Assembly: GCA_052061695.1 (NCBI GenBank)
Contig: JBPZEY010000010.1
Reading direction: 5' to 3' (one strand)
DNA: 64,000 nt
Source: Alkalicoccus luteus
GTDB lineage: Bacteria; Bacillota; Bacilli; Bacillales; Salisediminibacteriaceae
Shown here: piece by piece, positions 60,650-64,000 of the stretch
How positions within the stretch are numbered: position 1 is the stretch's first letter
Layout of the letters: every line of letters starts with the position of its first letter
The notes under the pieces: model-generated
The model's input: the letters and a program-made list of their open reading frames with translations, nothing else
Databases searched by the model: none
What the model was told of the DNA's origin: nothing
Program-made: the position numbers and the translations under genes

Positions 60650-62002
60650 TTACTTGGCGTGCTCTGGCTGCGGCTGTTCGAAGGCTGCCAGGCCTGCCTT
60701 GTTCAGGAAGTTCCACGGCTGATTAAAGTGCGGCTGGAAAAAGAAGTCGACGAAGGCAAGCTCGTCTACTGTCATTCTCGTCTGCACACAGACGCTCAGC
60801 GTGTTGATCGACTGCGTCACATCTGCTTTGGAAATGACCTGCGCCCCAAGCAGACGACGGGAGTTCGGATCAAAGGTTACCTTCAGCTGCACGTCTTCAG
60901 ATGTCGGCATAAATTCAGGACGGTGTTTTTCGTTAATCGTTACGCTTTTGACCTCAAGGCCCATCGCTTCCGCTGACGTTTCTGTCAGGCCGGTTGAAGC
61001 CATGTTCATCCCGAAAATGTGCAGGCCGGACGTACCCTGCGTACCGACGTGGCGCATCTGCGGCTGCATGATGTTGCGGGCGACGAGCGTTCCCATGCGC
61101 ACCGCGTTCGTCGCAAGCGGAATATAAGCGTGGCCTGCTGTTGGATTGTACGGTACGGCACAACAGTCGCCAGCTGCAAAAATCGCAGGATCGCTCGTCT
61201 GCATATAATCATTCACGCGGATAGCGCCGTTATCGAGCATGTCGACTTTTCCTTTCAGTAAGCCGGTGTTCGGACGGAAGCCGACGCACATGATTACCAT
61301 ATCCGTTTCGACTGCACCGCCATCCGTTATAACACGCTGCACGTGCCCGTCGCCTTCAAAGCGGACAACAGATTCCCCAAGACGAAGTTCGATCTCTTTG
61401 CTGCGGAAATCATGTTCGACTATATCGGTAAATTCCTTATCTAAATATTTATTCAGGATGCGGTCAACGCCATCGATCAACGTGACCTTTTTTCCTGCCT
61501 GCTGAAAGGCCTCCACAAGCTCTACGCCAATGTAGCCTGCGCCAACAACCGTTACGTGTTCGGCTTTTTCTCCGCGCTCAATGATCGTATTCGCCTGGTT
61601 AAAGTTCTTTGCAAGTAAAATATTCTCCAAGTCAATACCGTCGATCGGCGGAGTCACTGGCCATGAACCGGTTGTCATGACAAGACGATCGTAGCTGTCC
61701 GTACGGGCCTGGCCCGTTTTCATATCGGTGACCTCCAGCTGGCGGCTCTCGGTATCGATAGTGGTGACATCGTGCTCCATGTGCACGTGCACGCCCATTG
61801 CCTTCATTTCCTCAGGAGACGAATAGAAGAGACCTTGAGGATCTTTCACTACCCCTCCAACGTACAGTGCCAGACCGCAGGACAGAAAAGAAACGTTGTC
61901 ATTTCGCTCATAAACGTGAATCTCTGCTTGCGGGTACAGCTCTGCCATATTCCGAACCGCGGCCGTCCCTGCATGTGTGCTTCCAATAACAGCAATTTTC
62001 AT
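60650..62002 (-). CDS. nox: NADH oxidase (Nox-type, FAD/NAD disulfide-reductase-like)
   Basis: The 450-residue flavoprotein has an FAD motif (MKIAVIGSTHAGTAAVRN), the single redox cysteine in FLSCGLALYVGG (Cys42), the NAD motif HVTVVGAGYIGVELVEAF, and IFAAGDCCAVPYNP for FAD. This fits water-forming NADH oxidase, although coenzyme A disulfide reductase belongs to the same family. It regenerates NAD using oxygen. A perfect Rex operator upstream supports the NADH link. Confidence 0.92.
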   Translation of the reverse strand: MKIAVIGSTHAGTAAVRNMAELYPQAEIHVYERNDNVSFLSCGLALYVGGVVKDPQGLFYSSPEEMKAMGVHVHMEHDVTTIDTESRQLEVTDMKTGQARTDSYDRLVMTTGSWPVTPPIDGIDLENILLAKNFNQANTIIERGEKAEHVTVVGAGYIGVELVEAFQQAGKKVTLIDGVDRILNKYLDKEFTDIVEHDFRSKEIELRLGESVVRFEGDGHVQRVITDGGAVETDMVIMCVGFRPNTGLLKGKVDMLDNGAIRVNDYMQTSDPAIFAAGDCCAVPYNPTAGHAYIPLATNAVRMGTLVARNIMQPQMRHVGTQGTSGLHIFGMNMASTGLTETSAEAMGLEVKSVTINEKHRPEFMPTSEDVQLKVTFDPNSRRLLGAQVISKADVTQSINTLSVCVQTRMTVDELAFVDFFFQPHFNQPWNFLNKAGLAAFEQPQPEHAK

Positions 62003-62138
62003 GCTGACATACCTCCTGTTTTATCTTGCTCAATTACTCACAAAAAATCGTATACAGCTATCCTATCAGCTTCATTATCGGTCATCCAGCAACTTGCTCA
62101 AACATTCACAAGAAGAAGCAAAAAACGCAAGGTCTAAC

Positions 62139-62156
62139 TTGTGAATAAGATCACAA
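62139..62156 (-). promoter_or_regulatory. Rex operator upstream of nox
   Basis: ttgtgaataagatcacaa: both half-sites TTGTGA and TCACAA are perfect. Partial additional half-sites (ttcacaa at 62105, ctcacaa near 62037) lie closer to the gene. Confidence 0.85.
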
Positions 62157-62228
62157 ATTAACCGTACGCTTAGTATATAACCTTTGTATTCAGGATGCAA
62201 CACAAATGCTCATTCATTCACAAACTTT

Positions 62229-63407
62229 TCACAGATGGATAGAGCGAAGCACTTCGTACATATCTCGCTCACTAAATATGACAGGTACAGGATAGAGCGG
62301 ATTTGCCTCGCGAAGCGCTGCACGGGAAATTGCCGGATAGTCCGCTGTCTGCAGACTTTCTGTTCCAGCAGGAAGGTCCAGGCTTTGTCGGAGCTCGTTC
62401 AAAAGCTCAATGAAAGCAGCACCGTCTGTCTGGGAAAGTCCGGCAGCTGCAGCCAGCTTCTCAAGGCGCGGATAAATGCGGCTGCCATACTGGCGTAACA
62501 CCGGGACGAGCAGCATAGCATTTGCCTCACCGTGAGGAATTCTGTATTGAGCTCCAAGCTGATGAGCAAGCGCATGGACATTTCCAATAAACGCTTTTGT
62601 AAAGGCCAGGCCGGCCAGATGAGCGGCATGGAGCACGAGTCTTCTGCTCTCCAGATTATCTCCGTTCTGATAGACAATTGGCAGGTGTTTCACTATCAGG
62701 CGGACAGCCTCTGCCGCATGCCGGTCAGTTTCATTCGTTCTGCTGCGGCTGATAAACGCCTCGACAGCATGCGTCAGCGCATCCATACCAACAGCAGCGG
62801 TTAGCCGCTTCGGCAATTGGACCGTCAGGGCTGCATCAAGAACCGCTGCATCGGGAATCAGGCACGTATCAATCAGGGCATACTTTTCATGCGTGTCAGC
62901 GTCGGTAATTACAGCGGCGGCGGTCGCTTCAGAGCCGGTACCGGCAGTTGTTGGAACGGCGGCAAAAAACAAACCGCGCCGGCGAATTTTCAGGACGCCC
63001 CTCATCTCAGACAGCGAACGATCCGGTCTGGCAATCAGTGCCCGGGCTGCTTTCGCACAATCGATGACGGAACCTCCTCCGACAGCCGCAATCGCATCCG
63101 CATCAAACCGCTTTACCGCTTCCGCAAGACTCGCAGCCTGAGTAGAAGTCGGATCGGGGGTTACGTCTTTCCATACGTCCACGGTCATCCCTTTTTGTTC
63201 AAATAAGTCCAGCAGGGGGCCAAGAAGGCCTGCTTGTTCAACACCGGCATCGGTGACCACAAGAATGCGCTGCAGATTTCGGTGCTGCAGCAGGGCAGGC
63301 AGATGCTTGAGTGTGCCAGGACCTTCCAAAAGCTCCGGTGTCCGCCATGGGAGGAAAGGGGTAGCGATGTAAAAAGCCGATTGATACAGACGGGATAATA
63401 CCTGCAT
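62229..63407 (-). CDS. Iron-containing (group III) alcohol dehydrogenase
   Basis: The 392-residue dehydrogenase has the NAD site AVGGGSVIDCAKAARAL, VPTTAGTGSEATAAAVI, and iron ligands D/H in MDALTHAVEAFIS and NVHALAHQLGAQYRIPHGEANAML. Length is normal. Start 63407 is set by caggaggcgtttcgc. Its carbonyl or alcohol substrate is unknown. No Rex box was seen before it. Confidence 0.93.
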   Translation of the reverse strand: MQVLSRLYQSAFYIATPFLPWRTPELLEGPGTLKHLPALLQHRNLQRILVVTDAGVEQAGLLGPLLDLFEQKGMTVDVWKDVTPDPTSTQAASLAEAVKRFDADAIAAVGGGSVIDCAKAARALIARPDRSLSEMRGVLKIRRRGLFFAAVPTTAGTGSEATAAAVITDADTHEKYALIDTCLIPDAAVLDAALTVQLPKRLTAAVGMDALTHAVEAFISRSRTNETDRHAAEAVRLIVKHLPIVYQNGDNLESRRLVLHAAHLAGLAFTKAFIGNVHALAHQLGAQYRIPHGEANAMLLVPVLRQYGSRIYPRLEKLAAAAGLSQTDGAAFIELLNELRQSLDLPAGTESLQTADYPAISRAALREANPLYPVPVIFSERDMYEVLRSIHL

Positions 63408-63517
63408 GCGAAACGCCTCCTGTCGGTTTTTAACCATTATAGCAGGTTATGGTATAGAGTTACCGTTTTTTATAGGAGGATAATGGGAATAAGAATGACC
63501 AGGAGGTGGGCCATAAG

Positions 63518-64000
63518 ATGAATGGATTGCTGGATCAACAGATGATTGCAGGCGGAAGAGAGCTTCCGTCCTGGTTTAATAAAGAATATGATACGTTTCG
63601 CTCGATTGTTACACGAAAGGATTTTCCCTGCTACTTTGGACAAAAGGGGGAGAAGAAAGCAGAGCTGCGCTACGGATGCGTCCCTCATAACGACTGGAGC
63701 GCCCTTCCGCAAATCGTGCACGAATTTTTACAACTGTTCCAGGAGACAAAGCCCGCAAGACATGGACTGTTTGTGTTCGTAGAACCGGAGCAGGAAGAGA
63801 AAAGCATTGAGTATTACCGCGCTTACTTTTGGGAGCTGCTTCAATACTTACACGAGCAGGATCCGCTTCCCTGGCCGAACGATAAGCCGGCTGACCCGGA
63901 GCATTTTTTATGGGATTTTCACTTTGAGCAGGAGCCGATCTTTGTCTTTGGGAATGCACCGGCCTATAAGCAGCGTAAAACGAGGGATCTTGGCAACAGC
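63518..64000 (+). CDS. YqcI/YcgG-family protein, 5' part
   Basis: From ATG 63518 (after accaggaggtgggccataag) the frame stays open to the window end (161 codons). FPCYFGQKGEKKAELRYG, KPARHGLFVFVEPE, WDFHFEQEPIFVFGNAPAYKQR and KTRDLGNS are characteristic of the YqcI/YcgG family, of unknown function. Divergent from the iron alcohol dehydrogenase. Confidence 0.88.
   Translation, partial: MNGLLDQQMIAGGRELPSWFNKEYDTFRSIVTRKDFPCYFGQKGEKKAELRYGCVPHNDWSALPQIVHEFLQLFQETKPARHGLFVFVEPEQEEKSIEYYRAYFWELLQYLHEQDPLPWPNDKPADPEHFLWDFHFEQEPIFVFGNAPAYKQRKTRDLGNS

Noticed and set aside
1..64000. CRISPR arrays, tRNA or rRNA genes
   Set aside because: No regularly spaced repeats and no tRNA- or rRNA-like sequence were noticed on reading.

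Overview
The window looks like chromosome of a low-to-mid GC Bacillaceae bacterium, probably a salt- or alkali-tolerant Bacillus relative. The support is the Bacillus-type gene content (rlmH, floT, mgtE, lutABC-type lactate operon, ywaC-type (p)ppGpp synthetase, bdhA-type dehydrogenase), strong Shine-Dalgarno sites, very acidic exported proteins and Rex boxes. Four near-perfect ParB/parS sites (12702, 16637, 29740, 43031) together with rlmH, which sits close to oriC in B. subtilis, suggest an origin-proximal location. No rRNA, tRNA or CRISPR array was seen.

Layout. 1-180 is the 3' end of rlmH. About 181-8930 is an AT-rich accessory island directly behind rlmH, the classical staphylococcal SCC insertion point. 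It holds a truncated gene, two nested decayed IS21-type elements, a two-gene operon for a sigma-70-like protein plus a 1097-residue RecQ-like helicase, further debris, and a CBS-like/HEPN-like protein. From 8967 the sequence becomes core-like: zinc alcohol dehydrogenase; a Met-rich exported protein divergent from a two-component system; a MoxR/DUF58 operon; a frameshifted hypothetical gene; an ascorbate-family PTS with its PRD regulator; a GIY-YIG/DUF2075 helicase coupled to a MazG-like hydrolase; malate:quinone oxidoreductase; nitrilase, MBL hydrolase, broken M15 dipeptidase; and several hypothetical membrane proteins.

28385-43802 carries a beta-propeller protein, an RQC-minor-like protein, esterase, butanediol dehydrogenase, flotillin, an orphan glycine-betaine binding lipoprotein, SelO, DedA, a glutaredoxin-like protein, a VOC protein, an Lrp-type regulator, MgtE and a FadR-type regulator. 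43897-48507 is a lactate-utilisation operon (permease, LutA, LutB, LutC). 48771-51068 has an MpsC-family protein, a small zinc-ribbon protein with a structured RNA-like upstream region, and a quinone-oxidoreductase-like enzyme.

51269-57527 is a compositionally distinct island: CysD, fused CysN-CysC, a sulfotransferase and a MurJ/MviN-type flippase on +, facing an ATP-grasp ligase. Together they look like a PAPS-dependent sulfation and export system. 58035-64000 holds a small (p)ppGpp synthetase, a secreted lipase, NADH oxidase, an iron-type alcohol dehydrogenase and the start of a YqcI/YcgG protein. Rex-type operators lie before the NADH oxidase, between the (p)ppGpp synthetase and the lipase, and, degenerately, before the zinc alcohol dehydrogenase, suggesting shared NADH/NAD control.

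The best candidates for undescribed systems are the sigma-factor/RecQ-helicase pair with the neighbouring CBS-HEPN protein, the sulfation/flippase cluster, and the GIY-YIG-DUF2075/MazG pair.
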